Positions 6,211 through 14,586 of a stretch of DNA of 21,199 bases are shown in pieces (the first letter of the stretch is position 1; every line of letters starts with the position of its first letter). The position numbers and the translations under genes were made by a program. Below the pieces are notes generated by a model. That model searched no databases. It saw only the letters and a list, made by a program, of their open reading frames with translations, and had not been told where the DNA came from. This DNA comes from UBA6921 sp031363085 (GTDB lineage: Bacteria > Pseudomonadota > Gammaproteobacteria > SG8-11), in assembly GCA_031363085.1 (NCBI GenBank), contig JANLTU010000249.1, positions 1 to 21,199 of the forward strand, given 5' to 3'.

Positions 6211-7929
6211 ATGAGTTCACACGCGCTGCTACAAACCTTTGCGGGATTGGGCCTGTTCTTCGTCGGCATCAACTTCCTCAGCGACCATCTGAAAGAATGC
6301 GGCCGGCCTTACGTCAAAAAAATCGTCAGTCGTTTCGCCGGTTCGGATCTGCGCGCAATTTTAAGCGGCATCATCGCCGGTGGGCTCACCAACAGCGGCA
6401 AGGCCGTCACCTTTTCGCTGGTCGGCATGGTGTCGTCGGGCGCGCTGACTGCGCGCCGCTGCATGCCGATCATCATTGGCGGCAGTTTCGGTTCTTCTTT
6501 GTTAGTGCTGTGGGTCAGCATCGATTTCGCGATGGTGCAGTTCGCACTGCTAGGTATCGCCGGACTGTACTACCAGTTTGGCAACATGAAGAAAGTCCCC
6601 ACCAAGTTCTTCAGCGGTCTCGCCTTCGGCTTGGGTTTGGTGCTGCTTGGGCTGGAAATGCTGCGGCACGGGGCAAGCACGGTTAAAGACAATGCGGAAT
6701 TTCTGCATTTAATTTCCACAACCCACGGCTACTGGTTTGCCGCCTTCGTGCTCGGCGCGGTCGGCGCCTTCGTCACGCAATCCGGCGCGACCATCTCGCT
6801 GATTGCGATTACCTTCCTGAGCGCCGGTCTGCTGGATTTCGATCAAACCGTCATGTTCGTCTACGGTACTAATGTCGGCTCAGGCGTCAGCACCGCCGTG
6901 CTGGGATATGGGATGACCGGCACCTCCCGCCAATTGGTCTATTTTCACGCCACGGTAAAAATAATGGGCGCACTGGTGCTCGTGCCCCTGCTGTACATGG
7001 AGAATTACTGGCATTTGCCCGGAATTAAAGCGTTTGTCGCCTTGTTTACGCAGGCGCCCGGCACGCAAGTCGGCGCGATTTACATCACCTATGAACTGAT
7101 GTCGGCGTTGGCACTGCTGGTTTTCATCGGTTATGTCAGCAAAGTTTTCAACTTTTTTTGGCCGGCCTCGCAAGAAGAGGCGTTATCGCAACCGCTGTAT
7201 ATTACGGCCGTGCCCAACGCCAGCCCGACCGATGCTGTGACTTTAATCCTCAAGGAGCAAGTACGCATTTTGCACCGTTCGCCGCGTTACCTCGCGCCGT
7301 TTCGCGAGCACGTCGCCAAGCATGACAAACCGCTTACCCCCAGCGCGCTACGCGAGGCCAATAACACGTTGCAGTTAGAAATACAGCACCATATCGCCGA
7401 ACTGATGAAGCGTGACCTGCCCCCTCAACTCAGTGGCGAGTTGTTGCATTTGCACGCGACCCAGAAATGGCTCGGCTCACTGGACAAATACCTGTTCGAA
7501 CTGGCCGAATTAATGGTTAAGGCAAAAGCTTCGGAGCTGCCTGCCAAGATCACGAGCAACATCATTCACAGCATCGATGTGCTGTTGGGCTCGGCCCGCC
7601 TGACCGTCTCTGAAAATCACCGCTGGGCCAGCGCACAGGTGTTGATTGACATCACCAGCAAACGTGAAACCTTGGTGGGCTGGTTCCGCTCCAAGAAGCT
7701 CGAAGACGTCGTAGGCGCAAATTTGGCGACGAAAAAAATCTTGCTGGAAATTATTGTTGCGTTCGAGCGTCTGGTGTGGATTTTCAACCAACTCGCCCAC
7801 ACCATGTTACATGATGCACATGAACCGCAAGCGAAACTCGCCACCCCCCCGCCCGCAGAAAAAAAGAGGCTCGCTTTGGATATCCCCGCCAACGAACCCT
7901 GGCCACACACCCGCGTCGTCACGCCGTAG
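6211..7929 (+). CDS. Na/Pi-cotransporter-like (PNaS family) membrane protein with PhoU-like tail
   Basis: The 572-aa protein starts LLQTFAGLGLFFVGINFLSDHLKECGRPYVKK, the typical opening of bacterial sodium/phosphate cotransporter-family proteins (YjbB/NptA type). Residues 1 to about 310 hold two inverted repeats of membrane helices. From about 340 to 550 the protein is hydrophilic and helical, as in the PhoU-like tails of this family. The hallmark QSSSA of repeat one is changed to N61-S-G-K-A65, and the following GaNiGTT to GGSFGSS (90-96). Repeat two keeps a partial Q190-SGAT and GTNVGSG (219-225). A Lys within the substrate/ion site suggests altered transport specificity or a non-transport role. 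It sits between ribF and ileS, genes that are normally adjacent, so it may be an insertion; it has its own upstream gap. Confidence 0.8.
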   Translation: MSSHALLQTFAGLGLFFVGINFLSDHLKECGRPYVKKIVSRFAGSDLRAILSGIIAGGLTNSGKAVTFSLVGMVSSGALTARRCMPIIIGGSFGSSLLVLWVSIDFAMVQFALLGIAGLYYQFGNMKKVPTKFFSGLAFGLGLVLLGLEMLRHGASTVKDNAEFLHLISTTHGYWFAAFVLGAVGAFVTQSGATISLIAITFLSAGLLDFDQTVMFVYGTNVGSGVSTAVLGYGMTGTSRQLVYFHATVKIMGALVLVPLLYMENYWHLPGIKAFVALFTQAPGTQVGAIYITYELMSALALLVFIGYVSKVFNFFWPASQEEALSQPLYITAVPNASPTDAVTLILKEQVRILHRSPRYLAPFREHVAKHDKPLTPSALREANNTLQLEIQHHIAELMKRDLPPQLSGELLHLHATQKWLGSLDKYLFELAELMVKAKASELPAKITSNIIHSIDVLLGSARLTVSENHRWASAQVLIDITSKRETLVGWFRSKKLEDVVGANLATKKILLEIIVAFERLVWIFNQLAHTMLHDAHEPQAKLATPPPAEKKRLALDIPANEPWPHTRVVTP

Positions 7930-8037
7930 ATTCTCGTAAAGTTCTCGCGATTTTAGCTGCCGTTGACACGGCAGCGTTTGAACACCCCCCGCCCTGCCGG
8001 TAAGATAGGCGTCCCTTTGCGCCGAGATATAACCTTC

Positions 8038-10848
8038 GTGGCCGACTACAAACACACGCTTAATCTTCCCAACACTGATTTTCCGATGAAAGCCAATCTG
8101 GCACAGCGCGAACCGCAAGCGGTGGCGCAATGGGAGGCGATGGATGTGTACGCACAGATGCGTGCCCGCGCGCACGGCCGACCTAAGTTCATCCTGCATG
8201 ACGGACCGCCGTATGCGAACGGTGACATCCACATCGGCCATGCGGTGAACAAGATTCTGAAAGACATCATCGTCAAATCGCACGGCTTGGACGGGCTGGA
8301 CGCACCCTATGTGCCGGGCTGGGACTGCCACGGCCTGCCGATTGAATTGCAGGTGGAAAAGAAAATCGGCAAGGCCGGCGTGAAGGTCGACAAGGCGACG
8401 TTTCGTCAGGCGTGTCGCGAATACGCGTTGAAGCAGGTCGACGGGCAACGCCAAGACTTTAAACGGCTGGGTGTGCTGGGTGACTGGAACAAGCCGTATT
8501 TAACGATGGATTTCAAGTTCGAGGCCGACACCATCCGCGCACTGGCGCGGGTGATCGCCAACGGCCATCTGCATCAAGGTGTCAAGCCCGTGCACTGGTG
8601 TGTGGATTGCGGTTCGGCACTGGCCGAAGCCGAAGTGGAATATGAAAATCGCAGCTCCCCGGCCATCGACGTACGCTTTGCGGTGCTCGATGAAACCACG
8701 CTGATGCAACGCTGCCATCATGTTGAAGGCAAATTCGGTGAGGGTCCGTTGTCGGTGGTCATCTGGACCACCACGCCATGGACCTTGCCCGCCAATCAGG
8801 CGGTCGCGCTGAATCCGCTGTTCGACTACTCCGTAGTGCAGGCAGGCCATGAGCGCGTGCTGATCGCGGAGCCGATGATCAAAGACGTGATGCTGCGCTG
8901 GGGCATCGAGCACTATCGCGTCGTCGCCTACGCGCGTGGCGCGGCGCTGGAAGGCTTGAAACTCGCGCATCCGTTTTACGCGCGCGAAGTGCCGGTCATC
9001 CTCGGTGACCACGTCACCACCGAGGCCGGCACCGGTGCGGTGCACACGGCGCCCGGTCATGGCCAGGACGACTACGTGGTCGGGCAACGCTATGGTTTAA
9101 AAGTGGACAATCCGGTCGGCGACAACGGCTGTTTTCTGCCGCACACCGAGCTGTTTGCCGGGCTGCACGTGTGGCAGGCCAACGACGCCATCGTCGAGCT
9201 GCTCAAGAGCAACGGCCGCTTGCTGCACGCGGAAAAAATCCAGCACAGCTATCCGCATTGCTGGCGCCACAAGACGCCGATCATTTTTCGCGCCACGCCG
9301 CAGTGGTTCATCAGCATGGAACAAAGCCGGTTGCGCCATCACGCGCTGCGCGAGATCGAACGCACCCAATGGATTCCCGATTGGGGCCAGGCGCGCATCG
9401 AAGGCATGGTGGCCAAACGCCCCGACTGGTGCGTGTCAAGACAGCGCACTTGGGGCGTGCCGATGACGCTGTTTGTGCATATGCACACCGGCGCGTTGCA
9501 TCCGCAAACTGCGCAGTTGATCGAAGCTGTTGCGTTACGCGTCGAACAGCGCGGCATCGACGCGTGGTTCGAACTGGACGCGCAAGAATTGCTCGGCGCG
9601 GAGGCCGCACAGTACCGCAAACTTACCGACACGCTTGATGTGTGGTTCGATTCCGGCGTGACTCATGCCTGCGTGCTTGACTCGCGCAAAGAGCTGCACT
9701 TCCCGGCGGATTTATATCTGGAAGGTTCCGATCAACATCGCGGCTGGTTTCAGTCGGCGCTGCTGACTTCGGTCGCAATCAAGGGCGTGGCGCCGTACAA
9801 GGCGGTGTTGACGCACGGCTTCACCGTCGACGCCAAGGGCTTGAAAATTTCCAAGTCCAAGGGCAAAGATGTCTGGCTGCAAAAAGTCTTGAACGGCCTG
9901 GGCGCAGACGTACTGCGGCTGTGGGTTGCGGCGACCGACTACCGGGGCGAGATCACCGTTTCGGACGAAAATTTTACTCGCACCTCCGATGCCTATCGGC
10001 GCATGCGCAACACCGCGCGGTTTTTGCTGGCCAATCTCGCCGGCTTTGAGCCCGCGCAACACAGCCTGCGCATCGCAGACCTGCTGCCGCTCGACCGCTG
10101 GGCGGTGGAACGCGCCGCGCAAGTGCAGCGCGAAGTGATCGCCGCCTACCAAACATACGAATTCCATCTCATTTACCAGAAAGTACACAACTTCTGCGCG
10201 GTGGATTTGGGCGCGTTTTATCTCGACGTGATCAAAGACCGCCAGTACACCACGCGTGTCGACAGCCGTGCGCGCCGCTCCTGCCAGAGCGCGATGCACC
10301 ACATCATCGAAGCGATGACGCGCTGGCTGGCACCGATCTTAAGTTTCACCGCCGAAGAACTCTGGCGCTATTTGCCTGGCCCGCACGGCGCGTCGGTATT
10401 TTTCGAGACCTGGTACCTGCTACCGGAGCGCCTGGTGGATGAATTCAACCTGGAGTATTGGGCCAACGTGATGGCGGTGCGTATCCTGGTGAACAAAGAG
10501 CTGGAACGTTTGCGCGTTGCCGGACAAATTGGCTCCGGTCTGGATGCGGAAGTCGACGTGTATTGCGACGACGTCTTACACACTGCGCTGACCCGCCTGG
10601 GCAACGAACTGCGTTTTGTGCTGATCACCTCGTACGCACGCGTGCACCGCGCCGGTGAACGCCCCGCCGATGCGGTGGCCACCGAACGCGATGGGTTATG
10701 GGTCAAGGCCACCGCCAGCACGCATGCCAAATGCGCGCGCTGCTGGCATCATCGTGACGACGTCGGTCAACACGCGCAACATCCCGAACTCTGCGGCCGC
10801 TGCGTGGAAAATGTGGACGGCGCGGGTGAAACGCGGCGCTATGCATGA
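8038..10848 (+). CDS. ileS: Isoleucyl-tRNA synthetase
   Basis: With the GTG start at 8038 the protein is 936 aa, almost the E. coli length (938), and begins ADYKHTLNLPNTDFPMKANLAQREP, matching the family N-terminus. The frame is open further upstream (from 7963), but that extension is not family-like. The class I signature HIGH is at 65-68 (GDIHIGHAVNKIL). The CP1 editing domain has TTPWTLPAN and the GTGAVHTAPGHGQDDY segment. The second signature reads LKISKSKG (KISKS, 603-607) rather than the usual KMSKS. A C-terminal zinc site has C899-x2-C902 and C919-x2-C922. It charges tRNA-Ile with isoleucine and edits valine. No T-box or other leader element is visible. The downstream lspA is the usual neighbour. 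Confidence 0.97.
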   Translation: MADYKHTLNLPNTDFPMKANLAQREPQAVAQWEAMDVYAQMRARAHGRPKFILHDGPPYANGDIHIGHAVNKILKDIIVKSHGLDGLDAPYVPGWDCHGLPIELQVEKKIGKAGVKVDKATFRQACREYALKQVDGQRQDFKRLGVLGDWNKPYLTMDFKFEADTIRALARVIANGHLHQGVKPVHWCVDCGSALAEAEVEYENRSSPAIDVRFAVLDETTLMQRCHHVEGKFGEGPLSVVIWTTTPWTLPANQAVALNPLFDYSVVQAGHERVLIAEPMIKDVMLRWGIEHYRVVAYARGAALEGLKLAHPFYAREVPVILGDHVTTEAGTGAVHTAPGHGQDDYVVGQRYGLKVDNPVGDNGCFLPHTELFAGLHVWQANDAIVELLKSNGRLLHAEKIQHSYPHCWRHKTPIIFRATPQWFISMEQSRLRHHALREIERTQWIPDWGQARIEGMVAKRPDWCVSRQRTWGVPMTLFVHMHTGALHPQTAQLIEAVALRVEQRGIDAWFELDAQELLGAEAAQYRKLTDTLDVWFDSGVTHACVLDSRKELHFPADLYLEGSDQHRGWFQSALLTSVAIKGVAPYKAVLTHGFTVDAKGLKISKSKGKDVWLQKVLNGLGADVLRLWVAATDYRGEITVSDENFTRTSDAYRRMRNTARFLLANLAGFEPAQHSLRIADLLPLDRWAVERAAQVQREVIAAYQTYEFHLIYQKVHNFCAVDLGAFYLDVIKDRQYTTRVDSRARRSCQSAMHHIIEAMTRWLAPILSFTAEELWRYLPGPHGASVFFETWYLLPERLVDEFNLEYWANVMAVRILVNKELERLRVAGQIGSGLDAEVDVYCDDVLHTALTRLGNELRFVLITSYARVHRAGERPADAVATERDGLWVKATASTHAKCARCWHHRDDVGQHAQHPELCGRCVENVDGAGETRRYA

Positions 10849-10942
10849 CGCGCGCTTAAACATGCCAAGCAAAGCCGCCGTCCCCACGTTCGGGAAAAAG
10901 GCAACCCACTTAATATTCGGCACTCACAGGTTGGTGAATATC

Positions 10943-11449
10943 GTGCACGCAAATACTTCAAGCTCTGGCGCCCTTAAGTGGCTATGGATCACCGTTGTGG
11001 TGGTCACATTGGATCAACTCACCAAAATCGCGGTGGTCGGCGCGTTCACCTTGCACGAGCAAATGCCGCTCATGCCTTTTTTCAATCTCACATTGGCGCA
11101 CAATCCCGGCGCTGCCTTCAGCTTTCTTAGCGATGCCGCCGGGTGGCAACGCTGGTTTTTCACCGCGATTGCACTGGGTGTGAGCGTAGCCATTGTGGTG
11201 TGGCTGAAGCGGTTGCCTGCGAGCGAGCGCTGGATGGCGGTTGCATTGGCATTGATTCTGGGCGGCGCGCTCGGCAATGTTTGGGACCGCATCATGCTCG
11301 GTTACGTCATCGACTTTCTGGATTTTTATGTCAATCAGTGGCACTGGCCCGCGTTCAACGTCGCGGATTCCGCCATCACTGTCGGCGCGGTGATGCTGGG
11401 CATCGATGCGCTGTTTTTCGCCAAAGCAAAAGATGCCGTGCGGGAATAA
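10943..11449 (+). CDS. lspA: Lipoprotein signal peptidase (signal peptidase II)
   Basis: Four membrane helices and the family motifs are clear: LDQLTKIAV, NPGAAFSFLSDAAGWQRWFF, GGALGNVWDRIMLGYVIDFLDFY and FNVADSAITVG. The catalytic Asp pair is D124 and D142 in this numbering. The enzyme cleaves diacylglyceryl-modified prolipoproteins in the inner membrane. The GTG at 10943 gives 168 aa, the family norm; GTG at 10934 is an alternative. The frame is also open from ATG 10841, which overlaps the ileS stop (ATGCATGA) as lspA does in many proteobacteria. That start would add 34 residues without family similarity, so the true start is uncertain although the gene is not. It is followed six bases later by fkpB. 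Confidence 0.94.
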   Translation: MHANTSSSGALKWLWITVVVVTLDQLTKIAVVGAFTLHEQMPLMPFFNLTLAHNPGAAFSFLSDAAGWQRWFFTAIALGVSVAIVVWLKRLPASERWMAVALALILGGALGNVWDRIMLGYVIDFLDFYVNQWHWPAFNVADSAITVGAVMLGIDALFFAKAKDAVRE

Positions 11450-11455
11450 ATCGAC

Positions 11456-11911
11456 ATGAACGACGTCATCGTCCCCGGCAGCACCGTGCGCATGCACTAC
11501 GCCTTGCGGTTGGAAGACAACACCTTGGTCGAGAGCAGCTACGAGGCCGAGCCGGTTGAATTCGAAATGGGCGACGGCACCTTGATCAGTGGCTTGGAAC
11601 GAGCACTTTACGGACTGGCGGCGGGCGCGCACCAGAGCATCCGCATCAGCCCCAAAGAAGGCTACGGCGAGCGCGATGCAGAGCGCGTGCATCTGCTGCC
11701 GCGTGCGCAATTTGACGCTGACCTGCCGGTGGATGCCGGCACTATTATCAGTTTCGAATTGCCGTCCGGTGAAGAAGTTCCCGGCATAATCGTCGCGGCC
11801 GACAGCGCAGCGGTGCGGGTGGATTTCAATCATCCGCTGGCCGGGCACGAAGTCATTTTTGAAGTTGACGTGCTCGCCGTCCACACGCCGGTGGCGAACG
11901 ACGACGCGTAG
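11456..11911 (+). CDS. fkpB: FKBP-type peptidyl-prolyl isomerase, SlyD/FkpB-like
   Basis: This 151-aa protein opens IVPGSTVRMHYALRLEDNTLVESSYEAEPVEFEMGDGTLISGLERALYGL, the FkpB (SlpA) form of the FKBP fold, then shows an insert-in-flap region (KEGYGERD to ELPSGEEVPGII). It ends with VRVDFNHPLAGHEVIFEVDVL, the conserved closing strand. There is no His-rich metal-binding tail, which distinguishes it from SlyD. It is a cytoplasmic proline isomerase and chaperone, perhaps ribosome-linked. The position between lspA and ispH is the standard gammaproteobacterial order. Confidence 0.93.
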   Translation: MNDVIVPGSTVRMHYALRLEDNTLVESSYEAEPVEFEMGDGTLISGLERALYGLAAGAHQSIRISPKEGYGERDAERVHLLPRAQFDADLPVDAGTIISFELPSGEEVPGIIVAADSAAVRVDFNHPLAGHEVIFEVDVLAVHTPVANDDA

Positions 11912-11958
11912 GGCGCCGTGGCGTCTTGCTGAAATCTGAAGTGCTGTAGGAGGTATGG

Positions 11959-12894
11959 ATGCAAATTGTGTTAGCCAACCCGCGCGGCTTCTGCGCCGGC
12001 GTCAATCGCGCGATTGAAATTGTCGAGCGCGCACTGGAGCTATTCGGCGCGCCGATTTACGTGCGCCATGAAGTCGTGCACAACCGCTTCGTGGTTGACG
12101 GGTTGCGTGCCAAGGGCGCACTGTTCGTCGATGAACTGGACCAGGTGCCCGACGACGGCACGGTGATTTTCAGCGCGCACGGCGTGGCATTGGCGGTGCA
12201 GGAAGAAGCGCAGCGGCGCGGCTTGAAAGTTTTCGACGCCACCTGCCCGCTGGTCACCAAAGTCCACATGGAAGTCTCGCGTCACGCCCGCAGCGGCCGC
12301 GAATGCGTGCTGATCGGCCATGCCGGACATCCGGAAGTCGAAGGCACGCTCGGCCAATATCGACACGAAGGTACAGCCGGCGCGATCATTCTGGTTGAAA
12401 GTGTCGCCGATGTCGGCGCCTTGCAAGTGGCACAGCCCGACAATTTGGCGTTCGTGACGCAAACCACCTTGTCGATGGACGACACGCTGCAAATTATCGA
12501 CGCACTGCGCGCACGCTTCCCCAACATCCAGGGGCCACGTAAAGACGACATCTGCTACGCCACACAAAACCGCCAGGACGCCGTAAAAGAATTAGCGCAA
12601 CGTTGCGACGTGCTGCTGGTGGTCGGCTCGATCAACAGCTCCAACTCCAATCGCCTGAAAGAAGTCGGCGAACGTTTCGGCATCCCGGCGTATTTAATCG
12701 ACGGTGCGACACAAATCGAACGCCCCTGGATCACCGGCAAACAGCGCGTGGGGGTCACCGCCGGTGCCTCGGCACCCGAAGTGTTAGTGCAACAAGTGAT
12801 TGAACGCTTGCGCGAGTGGGGCGGAACAGAAGCGCGCGAAGTGACCGGGCGCGAAGAGAAGGTGCTGTTTCCGCTACCTAAGGCGTTGTTGTAA
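11959..12894 (+). CDS. ispH: 4-hydroxy-3-methylbut-2-enyl diphosphate reductase
   Basis: The 311-aa enzyme begins MQIVLANPRGFCAGVNRAIEIVE and has a strong TAGGAGGT ribosome-binding site before ATG 11959. The three iron-sulfur ligands are present: C12, C96 (DATCPLVTK) and C199 (DDICYATQNRQ). Active-site motifs are HEVVHN (H41), FSAHGVA (H74), GHAGHPEVEGT (H124, E126) and TQTTLS. It catalyses the last step of the MEP isoprenoid pathway, producing IPP and DMAPP. It closes the ileS-lspA-fkpB-ispH run; a 47-base gap with its own strong RBS separates it from fkpB. Confidence 0.98.
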   Translation: MQIVLANPRGFCAGVNRAIEIVERALELFGAPIYVRHEVVHNRFVVDGLRAKGALFVDELDQVPDDGTVIFSAHGVALAVQEEAQRRGLKVFDATCPLVTKVHMEVSRHARSGRECVLIGHAGHPEVEGTLGQYRHEGTAGAIILVESVADVGALQVAQPDNLAFVTQTTLSMDDTLQIIDALRARFPNIQGPRKDDICYATQNRQDAVKELAQRCDVLLVVGSINSSNSNRLKEVGERFGIPAYLIDGATQIERPWITGKQRVGVTAGASAPEVLVQQVIERLREWGGTEAREVTGREEKVLFPLPKALL

Positions 12895-12915
12895 AAACCT
12901 GCGACTTACCCCAAC

Positions 12916-13075
12916 TTAACGCCCCATCAGCACAAACAGCGCGCTCATCTGCATAATGGCCGCCGCCACTATGATGCGCGCCGTTCGCTTTTGCAGAAGC
13001 CCGGTTCGCCACCGTCGACCAGGATCACGTTGCCCGGCACAACCTTGCCGCGCGAATACCCCCGAGGATGAGAGC
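12916..13075 (-). pseudogene. Possible C-terminal remnant of an unrecognised minus-strand gene
   Basis: Reading the minus strand, a hydrophobic C-terminus (TARIIVAAAIMQMSALFVLMGR, stop at 12916) is preceded, in a different frame, by a protein-like stretch (RGKVVPGNVILVDGGEPGF). One frameshift near 12985-13000 would join them into a short tail with one membrane helix. I do not recognise a family, and the stretch may be chance coding. It lies in a zone that contains other broken genes, which is the main reason to list it. Confidence 0.25.
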
Positions 13076-13570
13076 ATGAGCACAAAAAATAACGCCACGC
13101 CCACGCGTGCAGAAATCGAATTATTTCGCGCGTCGTTTCAAACCATGACCTTGGACCGTCAGCGCCAGTGGTGAGCCCGAGGCGAGTTATGCGCCATATG
13201 TGAGCGATGCCTTCGGCAATCTCTACGCATTCGTCAGCACGCTGTCACGCCACACGCGCAACATGCAGCACACCGGACGCGCAAGCGTGATTTTTCTCGA
13301 AGACGAACACGCCTGTGCAAATTTATTTGCGCGCAAGCGCTTGGTGTATCGCTGCTTCACGCACGGCGTGAGCCACGATGCTGCTGATTGGCCGGCGCTC
13401 ATGCAGAAATTCGACGCGCGTTTCGGATAATTCATGGAAACCTTGCGCAGTCTTGCTGATTTTGGCTTGATGCGCTTCATTCCGTTCGACGCCTCCTACG
13501 TGATCGGCTTCGGACAAGCCTATGCGTTGACGGGCCCAACCTTGTCAGAAATTAAACACGTCGACCCGAG
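13076..13570 (+). pseudogene. HugZ-like heme-utilisation / pyridoxamine-phosphate-oxidase-fold pseudogene
   Basis: Three consecutive pieces make one HugZ-type protein. Piece one (ATG 13076, with GAGGATGAGAG upstream) reads STKNNATPTRAEIELFRASFQTMTL. The frame then shifts at G13154; from 13155 it reads TVSASGEPEASYAPYVSDAFG, then LYAFVSTLSRHTRNMQHTGR and FLEDEHACANLFARKRLVY, all typical of the family. An in-frame TAA at 13428-13430 replaces a codon after DARFG. The same frame continues FMETLRSLADFGLMRFIPF and YVIGFGQAYALTG, the family C-terminus. Intact relatives bind heme or a flavin-like cofactor. One extra G (or a 2-base loss) and one nonsense change make this copy a pseudogene, unless both are sequencing errors. 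Its tail runs without a stop into the DUF924 gene. Confidence 0.8.
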
Positions 13571-14135
13571 TCGTGCGCGTGTCATTGAGGGCAACCCGCC
13601 TGCGACCCCGCACGCGATCCTCGAATTGTGGTTTTCTGAAGCTGCGCGATCAATGTGGTTTAACTCAACCGCCGAGTTTGATCACGACATACGCGAGCGC
13701 TTCGAAACGACCTACCACGCCGGCAAGCGCGGCGACTTGGCAGACTGGGAGCGCGATGCCGAGAGTGCGCTGGCCCTGGTTATTTTATTCGACCAATTTC
13801 CGCATCACATGTATCGCCAGCAGGCCGAGAGTTTTGCGATGGAAGCGCAAGCCCGTGCCATTGCGCGACGCATCCTCTGGCGCGAACTTGATCGCACGCT
13901 TGCGTCTGAGCGCCAAGCCTTTGCATATTTGCCGTTCATGCACAGCGAAAACAGCGACGACCAGGAACAGTCAGTGCAACTGTTTTCGCAACCCGGCTTG
14001 GAAGATCATCTGAAATGGGCTTTGCACCACCGCGACATCGTGCGCCGCTACGGCCGCTTTCCACATCGCAACGCGATTCTGGGGCGTGCCAGTCGCGAGG
14101 ATGAATTGGAGTTTTTGAAACGCGGGGGTGGATAG
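13434..14135 (+). CDS. DUF924 family protein, fused to a HugZ C-terminal fragment
   Basis: The open frame encodes 233 aa. About the first 45 residues belong to the HugZ pseudogene (YVIGFGQAYALTGPTLSEIKHVDP). From about residue 58 the protein is DUF924: AILELWFSEAARSMWF, FDHDIRERFE, ALALVILFDQFPHHMYRQQAESFAMEAQARAIAR, YLPFMHSENSDDQEQSVQLF and HRDIVRRYGRFPHRNAILGR, which is the normal C-terminus. DUF924 proteins are about 180-200 aa, cytoplasmic and of unknown function. There is no good in-frame start between the two parts, so translation would have to use ATG 13434 just after the HugZ stop, giving a chimera, or a weak internal TTG. The DUF924 part appears complete and undamaged. A small deletion probably joined two neighbouring genes. 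Confidence 0.75.
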   Translation: METLRSLADFGLMRFIPFDASYVIGFGQAYALTGPTLSEIKHVDPSRARVIEGNPPATPHAILELWFSEAARSMWFNSTAEFDHDIRERFETTYHAGKRGDLADWERDAESALALVILFDQFPHHMYRQQAESFAMEAQARAIARRILWRELDRTLASERQAFAYLPFMHSENSDDQEQSVQLFSQPGLEDHLKWALHHRDIVRRYGRFPHRNAILGRASREDELEFLKRGGG

Positions 14136-14148
14136 GCGCGCTGATTAG

Positions 14149-14586
14149 TTTGGCCAGCGGGTCCTGCGTTACCAAGTCGCGGCCTGCGAAGGCAAAGGCA
14201 CGGGAGAACACAGCCTCCTTGCGAACCTGTTGGATCATCTCACTGCGAAGGATGTCGTGCTGGCGGACGCGCTGCGGGCCACCGGGTGGGTCATTGAAGG
14301 CGCGCGTCGTCGCGGTGTCGATGTGGTAATGGCTCAGCAGGGCAGACGCATCACCGACTTTACGCGCGGCCAACGTCTCGGCAAACATGACCACGTCCTG
14401 CACTGGCCGCGACCGCCCAACCCCCAAACGATGAGTACCGAAGACTACGCGCGCTACCCGGCGTTCATCGTAATGCGCAAGATCAAAGTGAAGGCTAGTG
14501 CGCTGGACGATAGCGAAAGAAACGGCGACCCAAAAATCTTCCATTGCTCACCGTGCCGCGTCATGTTGCGCGTGAGCACATCCTAA
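14149..14586 (+). pseudogene. IS4-family transposase fragment
   Basis: A frame open after a stop at 14146-14148 reads VLRYQVAACEGKGTGEHSLL, then DVVLADALRATGWVIEGARRRGVDVV, ITDFTRGQRLGKHDHVLHW and PPNPQTMSTEDYARYPAFIVMRKIKV. This is the middle of an IS4-type DDE transposase: the GDVLLADxxF-like block holds the second catalytic Asp, followed by the DFxxGxxLGxxDHxVxWxKP block. The N-terminal first Asp and the C-terminal Y-x2-R-x3-E-x6-K region are missing, and similarity ends near 14515. No terminal inverted repeats were found. It lies immediately after the DUF924 gene and is non-functional. Confidence 0.8.

Noticed and set aside
7930..8037. T-box or other riboswitch before ileS
   Set aside because: The gap is about 108 bases, with no T-box consensus or specifier-like structure; T-boxes would also be unusual in proteobacteria.
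10982..11884. 300-codon minus-strand open frame over lspA and fkpB
   Set aside because: It covers two well-identified genes on the other strand and has no family-like sequence.
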